A DNA stretch of 7,875 bases from Candidatus Gastranaerophilales bacterium. GTDB lineage: Bacteria > Cyanobacteriota > Vampirovibrionia > Gastranaerophilales > Gastranaerophilaceae. Position numbers and translations under genes: made by a program. Shown piece by piece: positions 1 to 5,690 of this stretch. The number at the start of each line of letters is the position of its first letter. The first letter of the stretch is position 1. The stretch lies in NCBI GenBank assembly GCA_944326625.1, contig CALVER010000056.1, positions 1 through 7,875 on the forward strand, given 5' to 3'. The notes under the pieces were generated by a model that did not search any database, was not told where the DNA came from, and saw only the letters and a list, made by a program, of their open reading frames with translations.

Positions 1-114
1 GACCGCCGTGCGCGCAGCACCCGCCGGAGGCTCTGAAAAAATAAATAAAAATAACTTCCGATAATAGTTTTTATGTAAAGTGGCTTTACCAATGTTATCA
101 CACAATATATTGTC

Positions 115-131
115 CTGCCTCAGGCAGTTTT
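115..131 (+). terminator. Possible weak intrinsic terminator of an upstream plus-strand gene
   Basis: CTGCC (115-119) pairs with GGCAG (123-127) around a 3-base loop, followed directly by four T residues. The stem is short and the T tract is brief, so termination would be inefficient. It sits where a gene ending near the left edge would need a terminator. Confidence 0.35.
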
Positions 132-230
132 ATGTAAAAACATTTCTCAATCTTAAGATTTATTTTGAATATGAAATTCAAGCCGCGAACCACCTTGCAA
201 AACATGCGTCAACAAAGACTTTGGCATGAT

Positions 231-250
231 TTACAAATTAAGATTTGTAA
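231..250. repeat. 20-bp perfect inverted repeat
   Basis: TTACAAAT (231-238) is matched exactly by ATTTGTAA (243-250) around TAAG. It has the symmetry and size of a binding site for a dimeric regulator, and it ends 30 bases upstream of the proposed -35 element of the Ycf45-like gene. It could equally form an RNA hairpin. Which regulator, if any, cannot be said. Confidence 0.4.
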
Positions 251-279
251 AATTACTATTTATGTCGCACCATAGACCG

Positions 280-307
280 ATGAAAAGTTTCAAAAAAGTG
301 GTATAAT
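280..307 (+). promoter_or_regulatory. Extended -10 promoter for the Ycf45-like gene
   Basis: A consensus TATAAT at 302-307 is preceded by TGG (299-301), which makes an extended -10 element (TGnTATAAT). The -35 is weak: ATGAAA at 280-285 with 16-bp spacing. Extended -10 promoters tolerate a poor -35. Transcription would start near 314, leaving a leader of about 55 bases that contains the hairpin at 334-359. Confidence 0.65.
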
Positions 308-333
308 AATATTAGAGGAGATAATAAATATCT

Positions 334-359
334 GCCTGAACCCTGTACTGACAGGAGGC
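334..359 (+). promoter_or_regulatory. Leader hairpin covering the ribosome binding site
   Basis: GCCT (334-337) can pair with AGGC (356-359), and CCTGT (342-346) with ACAGG (351-355), around an ACTG loop with a 4-base bulge at 338-341. The Shine-Dalgarno sequence AGGAGG (353-358) lies wholly inside the 3' arm, 10 bases before the ATG at 369. The paired state would block ribosome binding. It may be a translational control element (RNA thermometer, protein-binding leader or autoregulatory site); no known riboswitch class is recognised. Confidence 0.5.
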
Positions 360-368
360 AAAAAGAAT

Positions 369-1964
369 ATGACAGATTTACAATTTCAAAACGATTTAGA
401 AAAGTTGATCGCAATCTTGCCCGAAAAGGTTCGAAAATACATCACCTATGAGAGTTTGCAAGATGTTATAGAAATCGTTTTGGATATTGGCAGAGTCCCT
501 GAGATAAGACATTCTTCGGGGAAAATTGAGTATCTTGGCAAAAATGAAGTCACGGATGAAGATATTTCCTTTATAACACAAAGAGTTCAGGAATTTACAT
601 CGGATAATCGTTCAGGCATACCAGGAACACTCCACAGGATAAGTGCGATAAGAAACCGTCAGGGCAGAATTATCGGTCTTACCTGCAGAATCGGCAGAGT
701 TGTTACGGGTACAATTGCTTGTATAAAAGATTTCTGTATGCAAAACAAAAGTATATTATTTTTGGGCAGACCGGGCGTCGGGAAAACAACAAAACTGAGA
801 GAAATCTCAAGACTTGTTGCCGATGAACTCGGAAAGCGGGTGGTGATAGTCGACACGTCAAACGAAATTGCCGGCGACGGTGACGTTCCGCACCCGGCAG
901 TAGGCCATGCACGTCGTATGCAGGTCCGCCAACCGGAATTTCAAAAAGACATAATGATAGAAGCTGTCGAAAATCACACACCTGAAGTTATTGTAGTCGA
1001 CGAAATCGGTACCGAAGCCGAAGCTCAAGCAGCCAGAACAATTGCAGAGCGCGGCGTTATGTTGATTGCAACTGCCCATGGTAATACTTTGGAAAATTTA
1101 ATCAAAAACCCGACTCTGTCGGATTTGGTCGGCGGGATTCAATCGGTAACCTTAGGTGACGATGAAGCAAAACGCAGAGCGTCGCAAAAAACCGTTCTGG
1201 AACGCGAAAAACAGCCGACTTTTGATATAGTTATAGAAATTCTGGACAGAAATACCCTTGCGGTTTACAAAGATACCGCGGAAGCTGTCGACTACATCCT
1301 CAGAGGCTGGCCTATAAGACCGGAAATAAGAAAAGTTGACCAGACATACGGTCACCATGAACCTACAATTTCAGAAGAAATCCACAAACTTGAACAAAAA
1401 ATTCCTGATTCTTCTGAAAGTCTTAAATTCAGCTTTAACAGAAAAGATTACACCGAAAGCGTCAAAGCGTTTAAGAAAATCTACCTTTATGCAGTATCAA
1501 GAAGTATTGTTGAAAAAGTAATCGAAAGACTTGACTTGAATGCGGAAATAACTCGAAGCATTGAAGATGCGGATATTGTAATCGCCCACAAAAACTTTGC
1601 AAAAGGCGGAGCAAAAGTTCTGAATACCGCAAACGATTACAGGCTCCAAATTTTCTATGTAAAAACAAACTCAATGGCGCAAATTCAAAAAGTTTTGAAA
1701 GAAGCACTTGACGTTCCGGAATCAAATGAGACTTTGCGCGGATATTATGATGATGCAGAGCGGGCTTTGGATGAAGCTAAAGCCGCAATTAATAAAATTC
1801 TTGCAGGCGCGGAACACGTTGAACTCCAGCCGCAAAACCACCAGATACGAAAACTTCAACATGAACTTGTTGAACAGCACAACCTTGAAAGTCAATCCGT
1901 CGGCGAAGGGGAGCAGCGCCATTTAAGAATTGTCGGCGGCAATGACATGAATAAAAGCGCTTAA
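369..1964 (+). CDS. Ycf45-like AAA ATPase with C-terminal R3H domain
   Basis: A 531-residue protein of the Ycf45 family: a P-loop ATPase related to sporulation protein SpoIIIAA, joined to a C-terminal R3H single-stranded nucleic-acid binding domain. Seen in the sequence: Walker A GRPGVGKTT (residues 133-141), Walker B VIVVDEIG (207-214), and the ATAHGNT segment (234-240) downstream. An alpha/beta segment (about 370-450) like the one in cyanobacterial homologues follows. The R3H signature is R494-x3-H498, with LESQSVGEGEQRHLRIV after it. No signal peptide or membrane segment is visible, so it should be cytoplasmic. The ATG start at 369 has AGGAGG 10 bases upstream. The family is widespread in cyanobacteria and plastids; its exact role is not established, and a part in RNA or DNA handling is inferred from R3H. 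Family assignment is confident, function is not. Confidence 0.9.
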   Translation: MTDLQFQNDLEKLIAILPEKVRKYITYESLQDVIEIVLDIGRVPEIRHSSGKIEYLGKNEVTDEDISFITQRVQEFTSDNRSGIPGTLHRISAIRNRQGRIIGLTCRIGRVVTGTIACIKDFCMQNKSILFLGRPGVGKTTKLREISRLVADELGKRVVIVDTSNEIAGDGDVPHPAVGHARRMQVRQPEFQKDIMIEAVENHTPEVIVVDEIGTEAEAQAARTIAERGVMLIATAHGNTLENLIKNPTLSDLVGGIQSVTLGDDEAKRRASQKTVLEREKQPTFDIVIEILDRNTLAVYKDTAEAVDYILRGWPIRPEIRKVDQTYGHHEPTISEEIHKLEQKIPDSSESLKFSFNRKDYTESVKAFKKIYLYAVSRSIVEKVIERLDLNAEITRSIEDADIVIAHKNFAKGGAKVLNTANDYRLQIFYVKTNSMAQIQKVLKEALDVPESNETLRGYYDDAERALDEAKAAINKILAGAEHVELQPQNHQIRKLQHELVEQHNLESQSVGEGEQRHLRIVGGNDMNKSA

Positions 1965-1994
1965 TGTAACAAATTGTATTGATTTTTCAGGATT

Positions 1995-2024
1995 TTAACA
2001 AATTTTTCTTTGTTTTCATTTAAT
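1995..2024 (+). promoter_or_regulatory. Probable promoter of the small membrane protein gene
   Basis: TTAACA (1995-2000, 5 of 6 to the -35 consensus) and TTTAAT (2019-2024, 5 of 6 to the -10 consensus) are separated by 18 bp. Transcription would begin about 2031, just before the ribosome binding site at 2034-2040. Such AT-rich matches arise easily by chance, and readthrough from the Ycf45-like gene is also possible because no strong terminator lies between. Confidence 0.4.
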
Positions 2025-2033
2025 ATAAATAAC

Positions 2034-2040
2034 AAAGGAG
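2034..2040 (+). promoter_or_regulatory. Ribosome binding site fixing the start at 2046
   Basis: AAAGGAG ends 5 bases before ATG 2046. This decides the start in favour of 2046 over an upstream in-frame TTG at 2010, which has no such signal. Confidence 0.75.
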
Positions 2041-2045
2041 AATTT

Positions 2046-2462
2046 ATGGAGATTAAACCTGTCAACGAGCTGGACGGTAACAGAGTTGAACTCGTATATG
2101 AAAATAAACTTTCGAAAAAAACAAGCGTAATAAGTCATTTTTCAGTACCGAAAGATAAGGCTGATGAATTTAGTGCATCATTTAAAAAACAACGTAAAAA
2201 CAATACAATATTTTCACTTATCGGAACCGGTCTTTCAGCATTACTCGGAGTATATCTCGGCGGAAAAGTTGCAAAAAAATCACTTCTGTCATGGGCCGGG
2301 GCTATCGCGGGCGGAATTGCCTTTGGGTTGGGCGCCGTAAGCATTGCCGCACGACAAATAAACAAAAACCGGCAAAAATTATTTAATAAATATGATGTCC
2401 AACAAATTACATATTTAAAAGAAAACGAGCCGCAGCAAAAATCCGAACAGACAGAGAATTAA
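2046..2462 (+). CDS. Small membrane protein of unknown function with two hydrophobic segments
   Basis: A 138-residue protein that I do not recognise. It has a polar N-terminal part (1-52), two glycine- and alanine-rich hydrophobic segments (about 54-73 and 81-102) split by a short basic loop (GGKVAKKS), and a charged, glutamine-rich tail (103-138). The basic stretches before the first segment (KKQRKNN) and after the second (RQINKNRQK) suggest a hairpin in the inner membrane with both ends in the cytoplasm. Glycine-rich hairpins of this sort can pack tightly or oligomerise, but no function can be named. The gene lies 81 bases after the Ycf45-like gene and ends against the opposing gene with a 4-base overlap. 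Confidence 0.7.
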   Translation: MEIKPVNELDGNRVELVYENKLSKKTSVISHFSVPKDKADEFSASFKKQRKNNTIFSLIGTGLSALLGVYLGGKVAKKSLLSWAGAIAGGIAFGLGAVSIAARQINKNRQKLFNKYDVQQITYLKENEPQQKSEQTEN

Positions 2463-2830
2463 TTTCCGGCAAGAAACTCAGGAGTAAGTGTCCAGACGGT
2501 AATTCCGTATTTTTGAGCGACAGTTTCAAGCCGTTTAAGGTATCTTAAATCTTTTTCCTGATTTTGGATTATAAGGACAATACCGGGAGCTTTATTTAAT
2601 ATTGAAGCATAATAAAGCGATTGACCGATAGATTCACCCCACTTTTTGGCAAAATCAAATTCAACGGCATGCGTTTTTGTAACACAATCAACGCGTGTTT
2701 TATCAGGCAGAACCACTTCTGTTTTACCGTTATTAAGTCCGCACCAGCCGGTCTGGTAATCCTTTTCATTAAATGAATATGCAGGACTTAATCCTGAAAA
2801 AATCAAGACACACAGCAATAAAAATCTCAT
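2459..2830 (-). CDS. Exported small protein with a PD-(D/E)xK/RecB-like nuclease signature
   Basis: A 123-residue protein with a signal peptide (residues 1-19, hydrophobic LLLCVLIFSGL, likely cut after AYS). The mature part has a layout like the PD-(D/E)xK nuclease fold: D48 in TRVDCV, E57-F-D59 in VEFDFAKKW, lysines 62-63, then Q70-x3-Y74 in GQSLYY, which resembles the QxxxY motif of RecB and Cas4 nucleases, and a strand GIVLII. The usual E-x-K is E-x-D here, so activity is uncertain. C30 and C49 are the only cysteines after the signal peptide and could form a disulfide. The ATG at 2830 has no clear ribosome binding site. The gene follows the TPR-like gene by 47 bases and may be cotranscribed with it. 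The coding call is firm; the fold assignment is inference from motifs. Confidence 0.75.
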   Translation of the reverse strand: MRFLLLCVLIFSGLSPAYSFNEKDYQTGWCGLNNGKTEVVLPDKTRVDCVTKTHAVEFDFAKKWGESIGQSLYYASILNKAPGIVLIIQNQEKDLRYLKRLETVAQKYGITVWTLTPEFLAGN

Positions 2831-2877
2831 TATATAATTTTATGCCGGCACATTTGATAAATAAATTACCCGAATTT

Positions 2878-3471
2878 CTACATATTAATTTTAAAAAGCA
2901 ATGCTTTTGCCGGAGCATAACCCGGCAGAATATCAAGACAAGTTAAAAGCGCTTTTCTGCACTGTTCAAAATTTCCGTCTTGCGCCAAAATTTCCGCAAA
3001 AATATAATGCAATTCAGGATCCTGATAAAAATTATCTTTTGCCCGGTTTAAAAAGAATAAGGCTTGCGGTTTTAAATCATTATTAAGAAAGACTCTGCCG
3101 ATGAATTTGTAAACTTCGGGATTAATTGTAAACATAAAATCCGCATATCGCACAATTTTTTCAACGTAATCACCCTTGCAATAAGTTATTAAAATATTTA
3201 AATCAATTTCCAAAAAATTTCTCAATTCAAAATATGTCGGATACCTGGAAACACAGCCATTTATGAATTCCAGCATAACAAGACCCCAATGTGCCCTTAA
3301 ATCACTATCCTCAAGAAATTTAAATATTTCGTAAGCACTTTTAAGATTATCCAAAATAATTTCGCAATAAGCTTGTTCAAGCTTATAGTCATGTATTTTA
3401 AAAAAATCTTTACAGCCTCGTAGATTTGCTGACAAAAAATTTTTTTTAGCTTTAGAATAACCCGTTATCAT
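2878..3471 (-). CDS. TPR-like helical repeat protein, cytoplasmic
   Basis: A 197-residue protein built mainly of helices. The clearest TPR-like pairs are at about residues 119-150 (PEVYKFIGRVFLNNDLKPQA and following) and 152-185 (PELHYIFAEILAQDGNFEQC and following). The N-terminal half is probably a divergent helical solenoid. There is no signal peptide or membrane segment, and it has several free cysteines, which fits a cytoplasmic place. Such proteins usually serve as protein-protein scaffolds. The ATG at 3471 comes 3 bases after the stop of the secreted TPR gene and has no Shine-Dalgarno of its own, so translation probably depends on coupling to the gene before it. The partner is unknown. 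Confidence 0.75.
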   Translation of the reverse strand: MITGYSKAKKNFLSANLRGCKDFFKIHDYKLEQAYCEIILDNLKSAYEIFKFLEDSDLRAHWGLVMLEFINGCVSRYPTYFELRNFLEIDLNILITYCKGDYVEKIVRYADFMFTINPEVYKFIGRVFLNNDLKPQALFFLNRAKDNFYQDPELHYIFAEILAQDGNFEQCRKALLTCLDILPGYAPAKALLFKINM

Positions 3472-3474
3472 AAA

Positions 3475-4470
3475 TTAATAATTTTTATTGTTATCACTAA
3501 AAGTAAAATCAGGAAGCATAGAATTCATCATCATAGATTGAATCAATTCCGGATTAATCTTTTCACCGTTTTGGTATTGATTAAGCAAAAACGGAACCAT
3601 ATTCATCATGGAATTATTGTTATTATTGTTAGAATTTCCTAAAAGCATGTTGTATTCATTATATTGATTAGGCATGGCCGCAGGTGTAATTGAAACATTA
3701 ACTCCCGCATTTTTCAAAGTTTTGATTGCATTTAGAATATCCTCATCAGATGCGGTATTGGCAGCTAATTTATTTTCGGTATCAATGCCGCTTTTTTCGT
3801 CAAATCTTTGAATTCTCTGGATATCTTTATCTTCGAGATTTTGTTTTTTATTAATAGTTTTTTGAATATCCTGCAATTGTTTTTGTTTAACTTCCTGATT
3901 TAATTCTTCAGAGAACCCGTTTCCGTAAGGAGAATTAATAAAGCTGTCAAGCTCCGGATCAGAGGTTTCAGTATCCTGAACGCAGGTAGGACCGCCGACA
4001 AGACAATCACGGCCTTTTGTTGCATACTGTTTAAGAGTTTTATCGGGATTTAATTTAATTACCTGTTCATAAGCTTTTACTGCCTGATCTTTTTTGCCGA
4101 CTTTAGAATAACACATCCCCATATAGTAATAGACTACGGGATTTGACGGGTCAATCTTGGTCAAAGAAATCATTTCCTGCAGACAACCTGAATAATTGCC
4201 TTTTTTGTATTTATTTACGGCACTGTTTATATTAGCATTTCTGTAATAAATATCTTCGGATTCCCATTCAGCGACAGTATTATCACCATAGAATTCTTTA
4301 TACTGTTTTTTCTCGGAATCGTTTGAATTATCTTTTTTGTCATCCGGTTTTCTTGTAATATCATCATAAAGATTATAACCGAAAGGCCCTTTAGTTTCTT
4401 TGCCCACTGCTGAAAATGCCGGCCCAGTAAATAGTAATACCGCTAAAAATATTAATAATGCTTTTTTCAT
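3475..4470 (-). CDS. Secreted TPR-repeat protein with Asn-rich C-terminal region
   Basis: A 331-residue exported protein. Its signal peptide (MKKALLIFLAVLLFTGPAFS) is likely cut after residue 20 or 21. A charged linker follows (about 22-75), then two TPR repeats (about 80-112 and 114-147, with the typical GNYSGCLQEM and YYYMGMCYSKVGKKDQAVKAYEQVIKLNP). After these come a charged Gln/Lys/Asp-rich stretch (186-235) and a low-complexity tail rich in Asn, Met and Gln, including a run of six Asn at 281-286. Mature cysteines are four (96, 120, 156, 163). The start at 4470 is preferred over an in-frame ATG at 4512 because the signal peptide begins there and AAAGGG lies 9 bases upstream. It is probably a periplasmic or envelope scaffold; its partner cannot be told. 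Confidence 0.8.
   Translation of the reverse strand: MKKALLIFLAVLLFTGPAFSAVGKETKGPFGYNLYDDITRKPDDKKDNSNDSEKKQYKEFYGDNTVAEWESEDIYYRNANINSAVNKYKKGNYSGCLQEMISLTKIDPSNPVVYYYMGMCYSKVGKKDQAVKAYEQVIKLNPDKTLKQYATKGRDCLVGGPTCVQDTETSDPELDSFINSPYGNGFSEELNQEVKQKQLQDIQKTINKKQNLEDKDIQRIQRFDEKSGIDTENKLAANTASDEDILNAIKTLKNAGVNVSITPAAMPNQYNEYNMLLGNSNNNNNNSMMNMVPFLLNQYQNGEKINPELIQSMMMNSMLPDFTFSDNNKNY
3613..3630 (-). repeat. AAT/AAC triplet run encoding six asparagines
   Basis: A short microsatellite-like stretch of AAT and AAC codons gives Asn 281-286 of the secreted TPR protein. Changes in copy number would keep frame and alter only the length of the Asn tract. Confidence 0.6.
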
Positions 4471-4479
4471 ATATTTTAA

Positions 4480-4485
4480 CCCTTT
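4480..4485 (-). promoter_or_regulatory. Ribosome binding site fixing the start at 4470
   Basis: AAAGGG on the minus strand sits 9 bases before ATG 4470, the codon that opens a standard signal peptide. No comparable signal precedes the in-frame ATG at 4512. Confidence 0.5.
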
Positions 4486-4518
4486 ATAATTTATATAATG
4501 ATTTCTTACCATAAATCA

Positions 4519-4524
4519 ATTATA
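4519..4524 (-). promoter_or_regulatory. Probable -10 element of the TPR gene group
   Basis: A consensus TATAAT on the minus strand lies in the 52-base gap after the DedA-type gene. Transcription would start near 4512, giving a leader of about 42 bases before ATG 4470. No good -35 is seen at 16-18 bp (best match TAGTAA, 3 of 6), and the local sequence is very AT-rich, so the call is tentative. Confidence 0.35.
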
Positions 4525-4564
4525 TAACATTTTTTATAATATTTACTAGTATAAATAAATGAAA

Positions 4565-5134
4565 TTATTTAATAACATGACGTTTTTTATAAAGAACAAC
4601 AAAAAATATTATTATAAGTAAAGTAACGCCTATGATTACAAGTTCAATATACTGTTTAATAGCTTCGCCGAAAAACATGAGGACAATACTTACAAGATAA
4701 AATCTCAATCCTCTGCCGACAAAACTTGCAAGCAAAAATTGCGGAAAATTCATATTCAAAATTCCGCTTGCGATAGTAAAAATTTTATAAGGAATAGGTG
4801 TAAATGCAGACAAAAACACCGCAATTGAGCCGTATTTGTTGTAAAGTTTTTCGACATTATCAAATTGTTCATGCTTGTTTCTGAACAAAAAGTTAAATAC
4901 GGGTCTGCCGCCCCAAAAACCTATCAAATATCCTACTACACCGCCCAATGCTGAAAAAATCGTACAAATTGTTGCATAATACAAAGCTCTTTCGGGTTTT
5001 GCCAAATCCATTGCTATAAGCAGAATATCCGGCGGCGGAACAAGAAAAAAACTTTCAATAAAAGAATTCAAAGCCAATCCCTGAACACCAAGGCTCTGAA
5101 ACAAATTATTCATTTGCGCTAACAATTCATGCAT
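4565..5134 (-). CDS. DedA/YqaA-type membrane protein (VTT domain)
   Basis: A 189-residue integral membrane protein of the DedA/SNARE-associated (VTT) superfamily, closest in size and motifs to the YqaA group. Visible marks: the re-entrant segment with E27 and PPPD (33-36), glycine-rich GGVVGYLIGFWGG (64-76), the core FTPIPYKIFTIASG (111-124), and GRGLRFY (140-146) with its conserved arginines. Hydrophobic helices lie at about 49-72, 105-125, 131-156 and 162-182. Members of this superfamily are linked to phospholipid movement across membranes and membrane homeostasis; the substrate here is unknown. ATG 5134 follows the QueH stop by one base and has AGAGGA 4 bases upstream. A GTG at 5161 is a possible but less likely start that would overlap QueH by 26 bases. 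Confidence 0.85.
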   Translation of the reverse strand: MHELLAQMNNLFQSLGVQGLALNSFIESFFLVPPPDILLIAMDLAKPERALYYATICTIFSALGGVVGYLIGFWGGRPVFNFLFRNKHEQFDNVEKLYNKYGSIAVFLSAFTPIPYKIFTIASGILNMNFPQFLLASFVGRGLRFYLVSIVLMFFGEAIKQYIELVIIGVTLLIIIFFVVLYKKRHVIK

Positions 5135-5135
5135 C

Positions 5136-5690
5136 TTATCCTCTTTCCCTGCTAAATTCACATCCGCAGTAATTTTGTCTGTACAAATTCAACTCTTTTG
5201 ATATTTTATTTGTTTTCAAAAATCCGTCTTTTTTCTTAAAATCAATTGCCTTATACAATAAACCGTAATCTTTTGCAATTTTTTCACCGATTTCGGTCAG
5301 TTTTTGAAAATTTTTATGCGGACTTATGACAATAGATGTGGTAAATTCATTTATACCTGATTTTTTTGCTAGCTGAGCCGTTTTCAAAAGTCTCAATTCA
5401 AAGCATTTGTCACAGCGTCTGCCTTTTTCCGGTTCATTTTCCAATCCTTTTACGGCATTATAAAATTCTTCGGGCTCGTATGCACCTTCAATAAGTTCAC
5501 AATCGAGCTCTCTGCACAAAATACGTTCAACTTCAAGGCGTTTTTGATATTCACTTTCGGGATAAATATTCGGATTATAAAAATACACAACAGGTGAATA
5601 TCCCATTTCCTTTAACAAGGTTATGGGATATCCCGAACATATTGCACAGCAGGCGTGTAAAAGTATTTTATTTTTCAATTCCGCCTTCAT
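5136..5690 (-). CDS. queH: Epoxyqueuosine reductase QueH
   Basis: A 184-residue QueH-family (former DUF208) enzyme. It reduces epoxyqueuosine to queuosine at the wobble base (position 34) of tRNAs with GUN anticodons, the last step of queuosine synthesis, and is unrelated to QueG. Conserved cysteines are all present: HACCAIC (C14, C15, C18), RRCDKC (C93, C96) and the C-terminal YCGC (C175, C177). The YFYNPNIYP stretch (36-44) and the TTSIVISPHKN stretch (117-127) also fit. In the family these cysteines bind an iron-sulfur cluster and a further iron. Length is normal. ATG 5690 is chosen; a TTG just before it is less likely. The gene overlaps the end of the VKOR-DsbA gene by 23 bases, which implies translational coupling in one operon. 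Confidence 0.93.
   Translation of the reverse strand: MKAELKNKILLHACCAICSGYPITLLKEMGYSPVVYFYNPNIYPESEYQKRLEVERILCRELDCELIEGAYEPEEFYNAVKGLENEPEKGRRCDKCFELRLLKTAQLAKKSGINEFTTSIVISPHKNFQKLTEIGEKIAKDYGLLYKAIDFKKKDGFLKTNKISKELNLYRQNYCGCEFSRERG
5139..5150 (-). promoter_or_regulatory. Ribosome binding site of the DedA-type gene inside the end of queH
   Basis: The purine-rich minus-strand stretch AGGGAAAGAGGA ends 4 bases before ATG 5134 and is made of the last codons of queH. It supports ATG 5134 and tight coupling to queH, although the spacing is short. Confidence 0.45.

Larger units (their letters stand above)
1..368. other. Intergenic region with several inverted repeats, upstream of the Ycf45-like gene
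   Basis: No convincing gene lies here. The first 30 bases are strikingly GC-rich compared with the rest. All three plus frames are open from the left edge and stop at 34-36, 42-44 and 62-64, so one may be the tail of an upstream gene, but none can be chosen. The rest is AT-rich and holds perfect or near-perfect inverted repeats at 75-89, 115-127, 165-181, 203-228 and 231-250, then a promoter at about 280-307 and a leader hairpin at 334-359. The density of hairpins could mean a small structured RNA or simply terminator and operator sites; no known RNA family was recognised. Confidence 0.6.

Noticed and set aside
1..64. Possible C-terminal end of an upstream gene on the plus strand
   Set aside because: All three frames are open at the edge and end within 64 bases; no frame gives a recognisable tail, so no gene was called.
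153..227. A 24-codon open frame on the minus strand (ATG 227 to TAA 153) right after the 20-bp inverted repeat
   Set aside because: It has no ribosome binding site, no recognisable product, and is short enough to occur by chance.
703..981. Minus-strand open frames inside the Ycf45-like gene
   Set aside because: They are shadows of a clear ATPase gene, with odd composition and no family resemblance.
1997..2014. AACAAA/TTTGTT hairpin after the Ycf45-like gene as a terminator
   Set aside because: The stem is nearly all A:T with only a short T run after it, so it should be too weak; it also overlaps a better promoter match.
2829..2834. TATAAT on the minus strand at the start of the exported nuclease-like gene
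   Set aside because: It overlaps the ATG itself, so transcription from it would begin inside the gene. A TAAAAT a few bases upstream (2842-2837) could give a leaderless transcript but has no clear -35.
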